Positions 19,149 to 26,567 are shown, numbered from the stretch's first letter. The stretch: DNA of 64,000 bases from Alphaproteobacteria bacterium (GCA_024244705.1 JAAEOK010000033.1:84534-148533), one strand, 5' to 3'. Numbers and translations: made by a program. Notes: a model not told the origin generated them from the sequence alone.

Positions 19149-19613
19149 TCAGAAAGGCACGTCATCATCGGATTCGCAATTATTTGGGCTACCAAAACCC
19201 GATGGCGGCTCATTCTCTGGTTCTTCAACCTCGAAATGTTCAAGTTCAATTAATCCGTATGTGTTGGGCGCGGGTCGTGTAAAAACCTCGTGGCGACGCA
19301 CATATGCTGCCAACGACCCGGTTAGTGATGCTTTCGTTTCGCGAGTTAAGTCCTTTCCCAAGCGCCGCAGAAGATCATCAATATGAACCGGAATGCCCGC
19401 CTCCATAATGGCGTCCCGAGCCTGCGCAGCCATGCTCCCCTTCCGCAACGGCGTGTTATCCTCGGCAGCGTCCGGATTTTCTTTCTCCACAGCTCGCTGA
19501 ATGTCTTTCAAAGCCTGGAGATATACTTTCGCAGCATCGAGCTTGCGCTCAAGCGTTTGAACTTCCACCTCTTTTCGTTTGATCTTGGTTTCGATAATTG
19601 ATCGCTCTGACAT
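19149..19613 (-). CDS. transposon cargo: coiled-coil / winged-helix protein with SSB-like C-terminal tip
   Basis: 154 residues, not assignable to a named family with certainty. Residues 1-46 are a charged heptad-like coiled coil. Residues 61-123 (AAQARDAIMEAGIPVHIDDLL...GSLAAYVRRHEVFTRPAPNTYGLIEL) look like a HARE-HTH-type winged helix. Residues 124-154 are acidic and disordered and end in ESDDDVPF. The last six residues closely copy the DDDIPF tip by which single-stranded DNA-binding protein recruits its partners. An AGGGAG ribosome site lies 9 bases before the ATG. It is divergent from dinD across 67 bp and followed by the transposase on the same strand, 49 bp downstream. Role inferred, not demonstrated. 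Confidence 0.75.
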   Translation of the reverse strand: MSERSIIETKIKRKEVEVQTLERKLDAAKVYLQALKDIQRAVEKENPDAAEDNTPLRKGSMAAQARDAIMEAGIPVHIDDLLRRLGKDLTRETKASLTGSLAAYVRRHEVFTRPAPNTYGLIELEHFEVEEPENEPPSGFGSPNNCESDDDVPF

Positions 19614-19680
19614 GGCATAGACTCCCTTATGCGATGCATGGTATAACTTTCATCACATGCAGCGCAAGGAACTATACAAA

Positions 19681-20535
19681 ATGAAGGATGACCTACCCAG
19701 CGATCCGCGATACCGCAACACAATGAACCGCCTGGAAGCCGCAAAGAGGACTGCGGAGAACGGTGCAGATTATTGGTTTGCACGAGAAATACAGGGCATT
19801 CTCGGGTATGTAGAATTTAGAAATTTTGAAGGTGTGATGGAGCGGGCTCGGACCTCAATGAGTTCAAACGGCATTGAGCCGTCGCATCATCTTGTTGAAA
19901 CCACCAGGATGATGAAAATTGGAAAGGGGGCCAAGCGTAAGGATCGCGACTTTTTTCTCTCACGCGCAGCCTGTTATCTCATTGCAATGAATGGTGAGCC
20001 ATCAAAACCCGAGATTGCTGCCGCCCAGGCCTATTTCGCCATTCAGACCAGAGCCCGCGAGATCGAGCAAGCCCAATCCGAGGACGAAAAGCGCCTTGAA
20101 GAGCGAGATAAGGTTACCGAGTCGTTTAAAGCGGTCAGCAGCGCGGCAAAAGAGGCGGGTGTAACAGGGGCGAAGCAAAGACTATTCCACAACGCTCGAT
20201 ACGAGGGCCTATACAGGCTGACATCCAGACAATATCGCAACGAAAAGGGTTTCGGTGCGGACGAAAACGCCTTTGATCGTATGGGAGTTCTTGAGTTGTC
20301 AGCGAATGACTTTCAAATGAACCTGGCGGCTGAAACGATCCAAAAGGAAATCATCGAGGGTGAGGTTACGGCAATTAGAAAAAACAAAGAAATTGCTATG
20401 CGGGTCCGGAGAACGATGATCAATAGCGGCTCTGTTCCGCCCGAACAGCTTCCCCTTGCCGAACCAATCAAAGAAGTGCGCAAACGCATCAAGGCCTCGA
20501 AGAAAGCTAACCCTCGTTTGCCCAACGCTTCTTAG
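19681..20535 (+). CDS. dinD: transposon cargo: DinD family protein
   Basis: 284 residues, matching DNA-damage-inducible protein D along its length. The N-terminal part has YWFAREIQGILGYVEFRNFEGVMERA, then MMKIGKGAKRKDRDFFLSRAACYLIAMNGEPSKPEIAAAQAYFAIQTR. The C-terminal half contains FHNARYEGLYRLT, MGVLELSANDFQMNLA and VRRTMINSGSVPPEQLP. E. coli DinD is SOS-induced and acts against RecA filaments. ATG at 19681 is chosen because AAGGA lies 7 bases upstream; an in-frame ATG at 19657 has no ribosome site. No alphaproteobacterial LexA box (GTTC-N7-GTTC) was seen upstream. The 3' end overlaps the convergent KGG-type gene by 29 bases. Confidence 0.88.
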   Translation: MKDDLPSDPRYRNTMNRLEAAKRTAENGADYWFAREIQGILGYVEFRNFEGVMERARTSMSSNGIEPSHHLVETTRMMKIGKGAKRKDRDFFLSRAACYLIAMNGEPSKPEIAAAQAYFAIQTRAREIEQAQSEDEKRLEERDKVTESFKAVSSAAKEAGVTGAKQRLFHNARYEGLYRLTSRQYRNEKGFGADENAFDRMGVLELSANDFQMNLAAETIQKEIIEGEVTAIRKNKEIAMRVRRTMINSGSVPPEQLPLAEPIKEVRKRIKASKKANPRLPNAS

Positions 20536-20743
20536 CAGCCTTCCGAGCGATCTCAGATCTCCGCTCGTCGGTTAACTTTTCGGCGCGCGCCTTTCCGCCC
20601 TTTCGCCCAAGCTCGACAGCGGCCTTGTTTTTGCCGTCGTCGGTTAGCTCGTCTTCTTCCTCGCCAGTCGCGATCTTGGCAACCTTGATGGCGTTGCCGA
20701 TCACGTCTGCGGGGCGCTTCTGTCCTTGGGGGCCTTTAGGCAT
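20507..20743 (-). CDS. transposon cargo: small KGG-motif basic protein
   Basis: 78-residue basic protein starting MPKGPQGQKRPADVIGNAIKVAKIATGE and ending in GRKGGKARAEKLTDERRSEIARKAAKKRW. The GRKGGKAR pattern resembles the KGG repeat of stress proteins. Very similar short proteins are common on plasmids and islands under vague names such as RNA-binding protein, with no proven function. Its ATG lies inside the end of the upstream 63-residue gene (8-base overlap), indicating coupling and supporting this start. Convergent overlap with dinD. Confidence 0.7.
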   Translation of the reverse strand: MPKGPQGQKRPADVIGNAIKVAKIATGEEEDELTDDGKNKAAVELGRKGGKARAEKLTDERRSEIARKAAKKRWANEG

Positions 20744-20927
20744 ATCGAGTGAGCCCATAGTCAGCAATCAGCTTATCAACTTTGCGAAGTTCCGCTAGCA
20801 ACCCTTTAACCTCAATATGACGACCAGCGTTGCGGGCCTCGTTAAGACACTTCGCAAATTCATCGCGCATGCGCAGCACGGCCTTGGCATGTTCCTCAGG
20901 GCTGGGTACGCGTGTCTTAGTCTGCAT
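20736..20927 (-). CDS. transposon cargo: 63-residue hypothetical protein
   Basis: Starts MQTKTRVPSPEEHAKAVLRMRDEFAKCLNEARNAGRH and is predicted to be mostly helical and charged. The ATG at 20927 has GGAGAA five bases upstream, which decides against the upstream in-frame start at 20957. It overlaps the next gene by 8 bases, forming a two-gene unit with the KGG-type protein. No family recognised; the size and coupling recall toxin-antitoxin or plasmid-maintenance pairs, but nothing in the sequence proves this. Confidence 0.6.
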   Translation of the reverse strand: MQTKTRVPSPEEHAKAVLRMRDEFAKCLNEARNAGRHIEVKGLLAELRKVDKLIADYGLTRYA

Positions 20928-21070
20928 GATTTCTCCAATGCTTACCGCTAAGTACATAACACATAGATAACTGGTTTCTTAGGGAAAAATCAATCTATTG
21001 CGATTTCCCGCCTTCAACGCCATATTTAGGTCACGGAATAACAATAGAAACCAACCGGAAGGAGGCCACT

Positions 21071-21103
21071 ATGACCACTTTTCGAGAAGGTTGGGGCGGC
21101 TAA
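21071..21103 (+). CDS. 10-codon leader or severed N-terminus before the DUF4760-like gene
   Basis: MTTFREGWGG followed by TAA, with an excellent ribosome binding site (GGAAGGAGG ending 5 bases before the ATG). It is in the same frame as the downstream gene, separated only by the TAA and two codons. Either it is a leader peptide coupling translation to the GTG at 21110, or it is the original N-terminus of that protein cut off by a nonsense mutation. Confidence 0.55.
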   Translation: MTTFREGWGG

Positions 21104-21109
21104 TTTGCT

Positions 21110-21649
21110 GTGGCTCCAGAACCGCAGGACTTAGTTGTCCATTGCCAATGCGCTACAGAGTATGGCCCCTGGATCACCGCAGGGGCCATACTTATTTCTG
21201 CCTCAGTTGCCGCGTGTGCTGCCATTGGCTCCATTCGCGAGCAACGGAAAATTGCCAAGAAACGAGCCACACTCGATCTACTGAGCCGGAAGGAATGGGA
21301 TTCGGATTACATTGAGGCTAGAAAAGTCTTTCTTGGCTTGAGAGACGAAGACCCGGGCTTAGTTGAATGGGCCAAACCTGAACATCGCAAGACACCTCAA
21401 GTAACTAATATTAAAAACACCCTAAACGATTACGAACTAATCGCCATAGGCATAAAAGAAAACATATTAGATGAGGAACTATACAAACGTTGGTTCAGGT
21501 CATCTTTTCTAAAAGATTGGCATAAATCCCGCGATTTCATAGTAACACTGCGCGAACGAGATGGAGTGCCGACATTATTTTGTGAGTTTGAGTGGCTTGC
21601 TAAGAAGTGGGGCGCTGAGCCACAGGGCAATCTCCCGCTAAAACGCTGA
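21110..21649 (+). CDS. transposon cargo: DUF4760-like membrane protein, possibly 5'-interrupted
   Basis: 179 residues from a GTG start. One membrane helix (WITAGAILISASVAACAAIGSI, about residues 21-42) is followed by a cytoplasmic part with RATLDLLSRKEWDSDYIEARKVF and LNDYELIAIGIKENILDEELYKRWFRSSFLKDW, the pattern of DUF4760 proteins (function unknown). The GTG has no good ribosome site; the strong one belongs to the in-frame ten-codon segment at 21071. The native product may therefore be 13 residues longer in relatives. AT-rich codon use marks it as foreign. Last gene before the right end of the element. Confidence 0.65.
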   Translation: MAPEPQDLVVHCQCATEYGPWITAGAILISASVAACAAIGSIREQRKIAKKRATLDLLSRKEWDSDYIEARKVFLGLRDEDPGLVEWAKPEHRKTPQVTNIKNTLNDYELIAIGIKENILDEELYKRWFRSSFLKDWHKSRDFIVTLRERDGVPTLFCEFEWLAKKWGAEPQGNLPLKR

Positions 21650-21669
21650 GCGCAGTCAACCCCGCCCAT

Positions 21670-21689
21670 TTTCAAACTGAGACACTACC
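21670..21689 (-). repeat. right terminal inverted repeat
   Basis: Exact reverse complement of the left end over 20 bases; identity stops at base 21 (A versus T). It lies 20 bp after the stop of the DUF4760-like gene. Confidence 0.95.
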
Positions 21690-21697
21690 AACGTCGC
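21690..21697. repeat. target-site duplication, right copy
   Basis: AACGTCGC directly outside the right terminal repeat; partner of 18201-18208. Confidence 0.93.
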
Positions 21698-21703
21698 GGC
21701 CGA

Positions 21704-22114
21704 CTATGCCGCGGCAAAAAAGGCGGCGACCACCGCCGCGCCGCCGACCAGGTTGAGCACCATGCTGAGCCCATGGAGGCGGCGGAACGAGCGGGCGGCG
21801 CCGCTGTCTCCGCTGTCACGGCGATCGCGCAGATCGGCCATCCGGGGCAGCAAGAGAACGCGCATGGCCATGAAAAGCGCCGCGGCAACCGCCAAAATCC
21901 GGCCGGCCGTGGGGCTGTCGAAGCCGACCAGCATGGCCGCCACGGCGGCGCCGAGCGCCAACACTAGGTAATATACGGGAAACAGGTGACCGACCAACTG
22001 CCCCGCAGTCTCGCGCGGCAGGACGCGAAACGCGGTCGGCGCCACGACGGCCGTGAAATACGCCAAGCCGCCAACCAGTGCGCCGGCAATGAGTAATCCC
22101 AGCGCGTGTATCAT
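21704..22114 (-). CDS. DUF4149 family membrane protein
   Basis: 136 residues with four predicted membrane helices, roughly residues 4-24, 44-62, 68-90 and 112-134. The pattern LIAGALVGGLAYFTAVVAPTAFRVLPRETAGQLVGHLFPVYY is that of DUF4149 proteins. Function unknown. The transposon sits 15 bp past its stop, separating it from SCO1, which before the insertion would have been the next gene on the same strand. This raises the possibility that the two were once cotranscribed. Confidence 0.8.
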   Translation of the reverse strand: MIHALGLLIAGALVGGLAYFTAVVAPTAFRVLPRETAGQLVGHLFPVYYLVLALGAAVAAMLVGFDSPTAGRILAVAAALFMAMRVLLLPRMADLRDRRDSGDSGAARSFRRLHGLSMVLNLVGGAAVVAAFFAAA

Positions 22115-22165
22115 GGCGATTCGCCCTCGATCCGGCTCGACCGCCTCGGCGACCGCCGAAAAAGC

Positions 22166-22849
22166 CTAGTTGGTGTATTTCGCGACGACGTCCTTGAGCC
22201 CGGTCGCGCCCGGGTTGCTGAATTTGCGCTCCAACACGATGGCCCGCGCGGTGGCCGACTCGGAACCGTAATATTCCTGTTCCTGGTCGTCGCGCTCATA
22301 GACCACCGAGCCCTCGAACGACAGGCCCGCGAACAGCCCGACATTCTTCGTGAAGACGGCGATATCGCCGCCGAAATTGGTCGTTACCGCGCCACCGATC
22401 CCGCCCCCGATCGGCCCCAGGGCGATGCCGGCATCGACACCGAGTTTGGCGTTGTTGGAGATGATCGCGTCGAGGCCGTTGTCGGTCATGATCGCCATCA
22501 GGACCTCGGAATCCTGGACCCCGATCTGGAATCCGACGCTGCCGGAGCCCATGGTGTAGAAGGCCGGATCGCTCCAGTCGCCGTTACTGTTGCGGGCCAG
22601 CAGAACACCGTTGCCGCCCTCGGCACCGACGACGAAGGCGGCCTTCCATACGCTCGGAAATACCAGCACCGCCTTCGCGCTCTTCAGCGTCTTGCGCAGC
22701 GGCTCCGCATCCTCTTCGGTCGCCATCCGCTCGAAGATCTCCGCTGCCGCTGCTACCCGCTCCTGGTTGTCGGCGCGGGCCGGTGCCGCGATGGCGACGG
22801 CCGCAGCCAAAACCGCGGCCGCGGTCAAGACACCCAACTTGTTCAACAT
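22166..22849 (-). CDS. SYLF (YSC84-type) lipid-binding domain protein, secreted
   Basis: 227 residues. A signal peptide (MLNKLGVLTAAAVLAAAVAI, cut near APARA-DNQ) precedes a SYLF/Ysc84 domain: SAKAVLVFPSVWKAAFVVGAEGGNGVLLAR, WSDPAFYTMGSGSVGFQIGVQDSEVLMAIM, LGVDAGIALGPIGG and FAGLSFEGSVVYERDD. The domain binds phosphoinositides in eukaryotes; the bacterial role is unclear and probably periplasmic. ATG at 22849 has GGAGAA upstream, which settles the start. Confidence 0.88.
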   Translation of the reverse strand: MLNKLGVLTAAAVLAAAVAIAAPARADNQERVAAAAEIFERMATEEDAEPLRKTLKSAKAVLVFPSVWKAAFVVGAEGGNGVLLARNSNGDWSDPAFYTMGSGSVGFQIGVQDSEVLMAIMTDNGLDAIISNNAKLGVDAGIALGPIGGGIGGAVTTNFGGDIAVFTKNVGLFAGLSFEGSVVYERDDQEQEYYGSESATARAIVLERKFSNPGATGLKDVVAKYTN

Positions 22850-23023
22850 CGGATTTCTCCCCACTGTTCGCGCTCCTGCGTCATTTCGTTGGAACCAGCC
22901 CTGGGGCCGGTGCGATGACGACCGGTGCTATTCAGCTTGCCGTTGGGTCGGCGCGCCGTTCGGCTTGACCGCTATGGTACGGAATTAGGCGATCACGACC
23001 AACAAGAAATCCGCGCTGGAGCG

Positions 23024-23644
23024 CTAATGGGGGATCCGGTTGATGGCGACGATCCGCCAGGCGCCATGCCCCGGCTCGGGCCCGGCGATGTGGTCGAGCC
23101 GGGTCAGCGACAAATTGTCGATCGAGAAGGCGATCGCCGTTTGCGGATCGATTCCAAGCGCATGAGCGATCGCGGCGCGGATGGTGCCGCCATGGGCGAC
23201 GATCACGATGTCGCGCCCGGCATGGGCGGCGAGCAAGCGTTCGATGGCCGGCACCACCCGGTCGATGAGATCGGCGAAGCTTTCGCCGCCGGGCGGCGCC
23301 GTGTGTGCGGGCGCGATCCAGAACCGGTGCCACTCGCCGTGGGCACTGAAAATTTCGTCGCGGACCTGGCCCTGCCAAATACCGAAACTCTGCTCGGAAA
23401 GGTCCCGCTCGACGACCAGCGGCGTCGGTGCCGCCCCTGCCTTGCCCAAGGCGTCGGCGGTCTGATGCGTGCGTTGCAGATGGCTGGCGACCCACACCGC
23501 GTTGTCCGGCAGGAGCGGCGCCAGGGCGGCGAACGGGGCGCCGTCCGAGACGTCGGCGGCAATGTCCTGTTGGCCATAGATGCGGCCGCCGTTGTCGATC
23601 ACCGGCGCGTGGCGGATCCACCAGCAACGGGTGACGACGGTCAT
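23024..23644 (-). CDS. cobC: histidine phosphatase, probable alpha-ribazole phosphatase
   Basis: 206-residue histidine phosphatase superfamily protein. The phosphate pocket is WWIRHAPV (RHA version of the RHG motif), with GQQDI, the second arginine in ASHLQRTHQTADAL, the acid in GESFADLIDRV and the second histidine in VIVAHGGTIRAAI. Its ATG overlaps the cobS stop (ATGA). Coupling to cobS supports removal of the phosphate from adenosylcobalamin-5'-phosphate or alpha-ribazole phosphate, the last steps of cobalamin synthesis. The assignment rests on context as much as on sequence. Confidence 0.85.
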   Translation of the reverse strand: MTVVTRCWWIRHAPVIDNGGRIYGQQDIAADVSDGAPFAALAPLLPDNAVWVASHLQRTHQTADALGKAGAAPTPLVVERDLSEQSFGIWQGQVRDEIFSAHGEWHRFWIAPAHTAPPGGESFADLIDRVVPAIERLLAAHAGRDIVIVAHGGTIRAAIAHALGIDPQTAIAFSIDNLSLTRLDHIAGPEPGHGAWRIVAINRIPH

Positions 23645-24426
23645 GCCGCGATTACCGCAGCGACCAGAACGGCCATTTCGACGGCCTGCTCCATGGCGCC
23701 GAGGACGTCGCCGGTATAGCCGCCGATCTGGCGGCGGGCGATGACGACCAGCAACCAGCCGGCGGCGGCGGCCAGCAGAATCGCGAACAGGCCGGCGAGC
23801 GGTCCGAGGAACAGCAGCGTCAGCGCCGCCCCCAACGCCAACGCGGTGGTGACCGATCGCCGCGGCGGGGTGCCCGCCGTCGCCCCCAATCCGTCGGCAC
23901 GGGCCGGAGCGAGGCGGTCCATCATCGCCGGCATGGCGGCGCGGGCGGCGGCATGGGCGGCGATCAGGGCGGCGGCCACCGACCACGGCGCAGCCAGCGT
24001 GGCGAGCGCCGCGGTCCGCAGGGCGACGGAAAAGATGAGGGCCAAGACGCCATAGGCGCCAAGCCGGCTGTCGCGCATGATGTCGAGCTTGGCGCCGCTG
24101 TCGGCGCCGCCGCCGAACGCGTCGGCGACATCGGCCAAGCCGTCTTCGTGGAGGGCGCCGGTGATCAATACGGTCGCCGCGACGGCGGCCAACGCCGCAA
24201 TCCACGGCCCGCTGCCGACGGCGCCGGCAAGCGCGAATACGGCCGCCGCCATCAGGCCGATGCCGGCGCCGACCAGGGGAAAGGCGGCCATCGATCGCGC
24301 CAGCGGCTCGTCTCGATCAGGGTCCGTGGCGGCGACCGGAATGCGCGTGAGGAACGCCACCGAGACCGATAGGTCGCGGCGCCATCTGGTCAGGCCTTCA
24401 TCAGGAATCTCGCCGCGTTCCGCCAT
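23641..24426 (-). CDS. cobS: adenosylcobinamide-GDP ribazoletransferase (cobalamin-5-phosphate synthase)
   Basis: 261-residue inner-membrane enzyme joining adenosylcobinamide-GDP and alpha-ribazole. It has several Ala-rich membrane helices, the conserved TGALHEDGLADVADAFGGG loop and the MRDSRLGAYGVLAL segment, both diagnostic. A second ATG six codons upstream is possible; neither has a good ribosome site. It is coupled to cobC downstream and divergent from cobT across 72 bp, too short for a cobalamin riboswitch plus promoters, and none was seen. Confidence 0.95.
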   Translation of the reverse strand: MAERGEIPDEGLTRWRRDLSVSVAFLTRIPVAATDPDRDEPLARSMAAFPLVGAGIGLMAAAVFALAGAVGSGPWIAALAAVAATVLITGALHEDGLADVADAFGGGADSGAKLDIMRDSRLGAYGVLALIFSVALRTAALATLAAPWSVAAALIAAHAAARAAMPAMMDRLAPARADGLGATAGTPPRRSVTTALALGAALTLLFLGPLAGLFAILLAAAAGWLLVVIARRQIGGYTGDVLGAMEQAVEMAVLVAAVIAA

Positions 24427-24498
24427 AGCCCGCCGTTTTGGCATTTTTGGCTGGCGAAGGCGAGCCCGTTGTAAGACAGTCGCCGGCCCCTTAACTGG

Positions 24499-25536
24499 AT
24501 GGCCGATATCATGCCCGCTGCCCCGTCCCAGGTGACGCTCGACGAGATCCGCCGCCTGATCGCCGAACTGCCGGGGCCCGATCTCGCTGCCGCCGAATCG
24601 GTCGCGGCACGCGAGGCGACGTTGACCAAACCGCCAGGTGCGCTCGGCCGGCTGGAAGAGTTCACCGCCTGGCTGGCGGCGTGGCAGGGGCGGTCGCCGC
24701 CGTCCCTCGACCATCCCCGGGTGTCCGTCTTTGCCGGCAACCACGGCGTCGCCCGGCGCGGGGTGTCGGCCTTTCCCAGCGAGGTCACCGCCCAGATGGT
24801 CGGGAACTTCACCGCCGGCGGCGCCGCGGTCAACCAGATCACCAAGCTGATCGACGCCGATCTCAAGGTCTACGAGCTGGCGCTCGACCAACCGACCGCC
24901 GATTTCACCGAAGCACCGGCGATGAGCGAGGAGGAATGCGCCCATGCCATGGCCTACGGCATGATGGCGGTCGAAGCGGGCCTCGACGTCCTCTGCCTTG
25001 GCGAGATGGGCATCGGCAACACGACGGCGGCGGCGGCCCTCGCCCTCGCCCTGTTCGGCGGCGAGGCGGCGGATTGGACCGGCCCCGGAACCGGCGTCGC
25101 GGGGACGGCGCTGACGGCGAAGATCGATACCGTCGCCCGGGCGGCCGCCCTGCACCGTCCGGCAGCCACCGATTCCTTCGACCTGCTCTGTCGTCTCGGC
25201 GGCCGCGAATTGGCGGCCATCGCCGGCGCGGTCCTGGCCGCCCGCCTGGCGCGGACCCCGGTCATCCTCGACGGCTATGCGGCGACGGTCGCCGGCGCCG
25301 TCATTCATACCGCCGACCCGTCCGGGCTCGATCATTGCCTGATCGCTCACATCTCGGCCGAGCCGGGCCATCGCCGGCTGCTCGAGCGGCTCGACAAGCG
25401 CGCCGTGCTCGATCTCGACATGCGTCTCGGCGAGGCCTCGGGCGCGGCGCTTGCGGTTTCCGTCCTACGCGCCGCGCTCGCCTGTCACACCGGGATGGCG
25501 ACCTTCGCCGAGGCCGGTGTCAGCGACAAGGACTAG
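24499..25536 (+). CDS. cobT: nicotinate-nucleotide--dimethylbenzimidazole phosphoribosyltransferase
   Basis: 345-residue enzyme that makes alpha-ribazole-5'-phosphate, the lower ligand of cobalamin. Landmarks are TKPPGALGRLEEF, VFAGNHGVARRGVSAFP, LGEMGIGNTTAAAAL and, near the C-terminus, LDMRLGEASGAALAV with the catalytic Glu. Start is the ATG at 24499 (an ATG four codons later is possible). Its stop overlaps the end of the convergent DMT transporter by 4 bases. Together with cobS and cobC it covers nucleotide loop assembly. Confidence 0.96.
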   Translation: MADIMPAAPSQVTLDEIRRLIAELPGPDLAAAESVAAREATLTKPPGALGRLEEFTAWLAAWQGRSPPSLDHPRVSVFAGNHGVARRGVSAFPSEVTAQMVGNFTAGGAAVNQITKLIDADLKVYELALDQPTADFTEAPAMSEEECAHAMAYGMMAVEAGLDVLCLGEMGIGNTTAAAALALALFGGEAADWTGPGTGVAGTALTAKIDTVARAAALHRPAATDSFDLLCRLGGRELAAIAGAVLAARLARTPVILDGYAATVAGAVIHTADPSGLDHCLIAHISAEPGHRRLLERLDKRAVLDLDMRLGEASGAALAVSVLRAALACHTGMATFAEAGVSDKD

Positions 25537-26480
25537 CCGCGCGGGCCACGCCGATCTTGGAGCGTGACGCCGATCGCCGCGACGATCACGCAAGCCATCG
25601 CCAGCAGGGCCGGGGCATCGAGAACCTCGCCCAGCAGAATGACGCCGACGGTGCCGGCGGCGGCCGGTTCAAGGGTGACCAAGATGCCGTAGGTCCGGGG
25701 CGTCATGCGCTTCAGGGCCTCGAACTCCAGGGTGAAGGGGACCGCGGTCGAGAGCAGGGCGATCGCGATCACCGGCAGCACCAGTTCGGGCCGCCCGGTG
25801 ATGGCGCTGGCTTCGACGATGCCGAACGGCAACAGGAACAGGGCGGCCACGGCCATGCCCAAGGCCAAGCCGATGCTGCCGTCGAGCGCACGCCCGGCGC
25901 GCGTGCTGACGAGGGCGAACGCCCCCCACCCGCACCCAGCCAAGATCGCAAACACCACGCCGACCGGGTCGAGCTCGGAGCCGATCGCCGGTGTCAGCAG
26001 ACCAACGCCGCCGAGCGCCAAGCCGACCCAGAGAAAGTCGCGCCATTGGCGCGAAGTGGCGGCCGCGACCGCGAGCGGGCCCATGAACTCGATGGTGACC
26101 GCGATACCCAGCGGGATGCGGGCGATGGCCTGGTAGAAGAAGAAATTCATCGCCGCCACGACGAAGCCGAACAACAGGATCAACTTCCATTGGGCGCGAA
26201 CCTTCGGTTCGAGGACGGGGCGGGCGACGATCACCAGGAAAACGGCGCTGACCGCGACCCGCAGGAACGCGGTTCCGGCGGCGCCCAATACCGGGAACAG
26301 GTCGATCGCGATCGCCGCCCCGATCTGTACCGAAATGATCGAAAACAGGACCAGTAGCGGCGGCGGCACCGCGCCGAACACACGCGATAGGGTGGCCGGG
26401 CTCTTAGCGCCGGTGGGCCTTTCCGGCGGTCCCAACGGGGCAACCGGCAAGACCGTTAGATCGTGTGGTGGCGTGACCAT
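25533..26480 (-). CDS. EamA/DMT family exporter (RhtA-like)
   Basis: About 315 residues, ten predicted helices in two EamA repeats. Similarity to the threonine/homoserine exporter RhtA is suggested by the first repeat (LFSIISVQIGAAIAIDLFPVLGAAGTAFLRVAVSAVFL) and by TVEFMGPL-type IEFMGPLAVA and LSTAVPFTLEFEALKRM. Probably exports amino acids or related metabolites; substrate unproven. ATG at 26480 is chosen; a GTG 12 codons upstream is also open. Confidence 0.85.
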   Translation of the reverse strand: MVTPPHDLTVLPVAPLGPPERPTGAKSPATLSRVFGAVPPPLLVLFSIISVQIGAAIAIDLFPVLGAAGTAFLRVAVSAVFLVIVARPVLEPKVRAQWKLILLFGFVVAAMNFFFYQAIARIPLGIAVTIEFMGPLAVAAATSRQWRDFLWVGLALGGVGLLTPAIGSELDPVGVVFAILAGCGWGAFALVSTRAGRALDGSIGLALGMAVAALFLLPFGIVEASAITGRPELVLPVIAIALLSTAVPFTLEFEALKRMTPRTYGILVTLEPAAAGTVGVILLGEVLDAPALLAMACVIVAAIGVTLQDRRGPRG

Positions 26481-26567
26481 GGCCGCCACATAGCATGGGC
26501 CCTTCGGCGACGCCACCGGCGCGCGGACCGGCCCGCGCGAGGCGGACAGTTGCGTGTAAAATGCCGA

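Larger units (their letters stand above)
18209..21689. mobile_element. 3.48-kb IS1-family-like transposon carrying cargo genes
   Basis: The element is bounded by perfect 20-bp terminal inverted repeats (18209-18228 and 21670-21689), and the 8 bp AACGTCGC is duplicated immediately outside both ends (18201-18208, 21690-21697). The outermost bases GGTAGTGTCTC resemble IS1 ends, and 8-9 bp duplications fit IS1. Inside are a DDE transposase and five further genes not needed for transposition. Base composition is visibly more AT-rich than the flanks, especially 19100-21650. It inserted 15 bp past the stop of the DUF4149 gene, between it and SCO1. The exact ends and intact transposase suggest recent insertion. 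Confidence 0.93.

Noticed and set aside
19614-19680. LexA operator controlling dinD
   Set aside because: No GTTC-N7-GTTC or GAAC-N7-GAAC arrangement is present between the divergent cargo genes.
21101-21103. Programmed stop-codon read-through in the DUF4760-like gene
   Set aside because: The stop is TAA without a known read-through context or downstream structure; mutation or a leader peptide is simpler.
24427-24498. Cobalamin riboswitch between cobS and cobT
   Set aside because: Only 72 bp are available, less than a cobalamin aptamer needs, and no B12-box-like sequence was seen.
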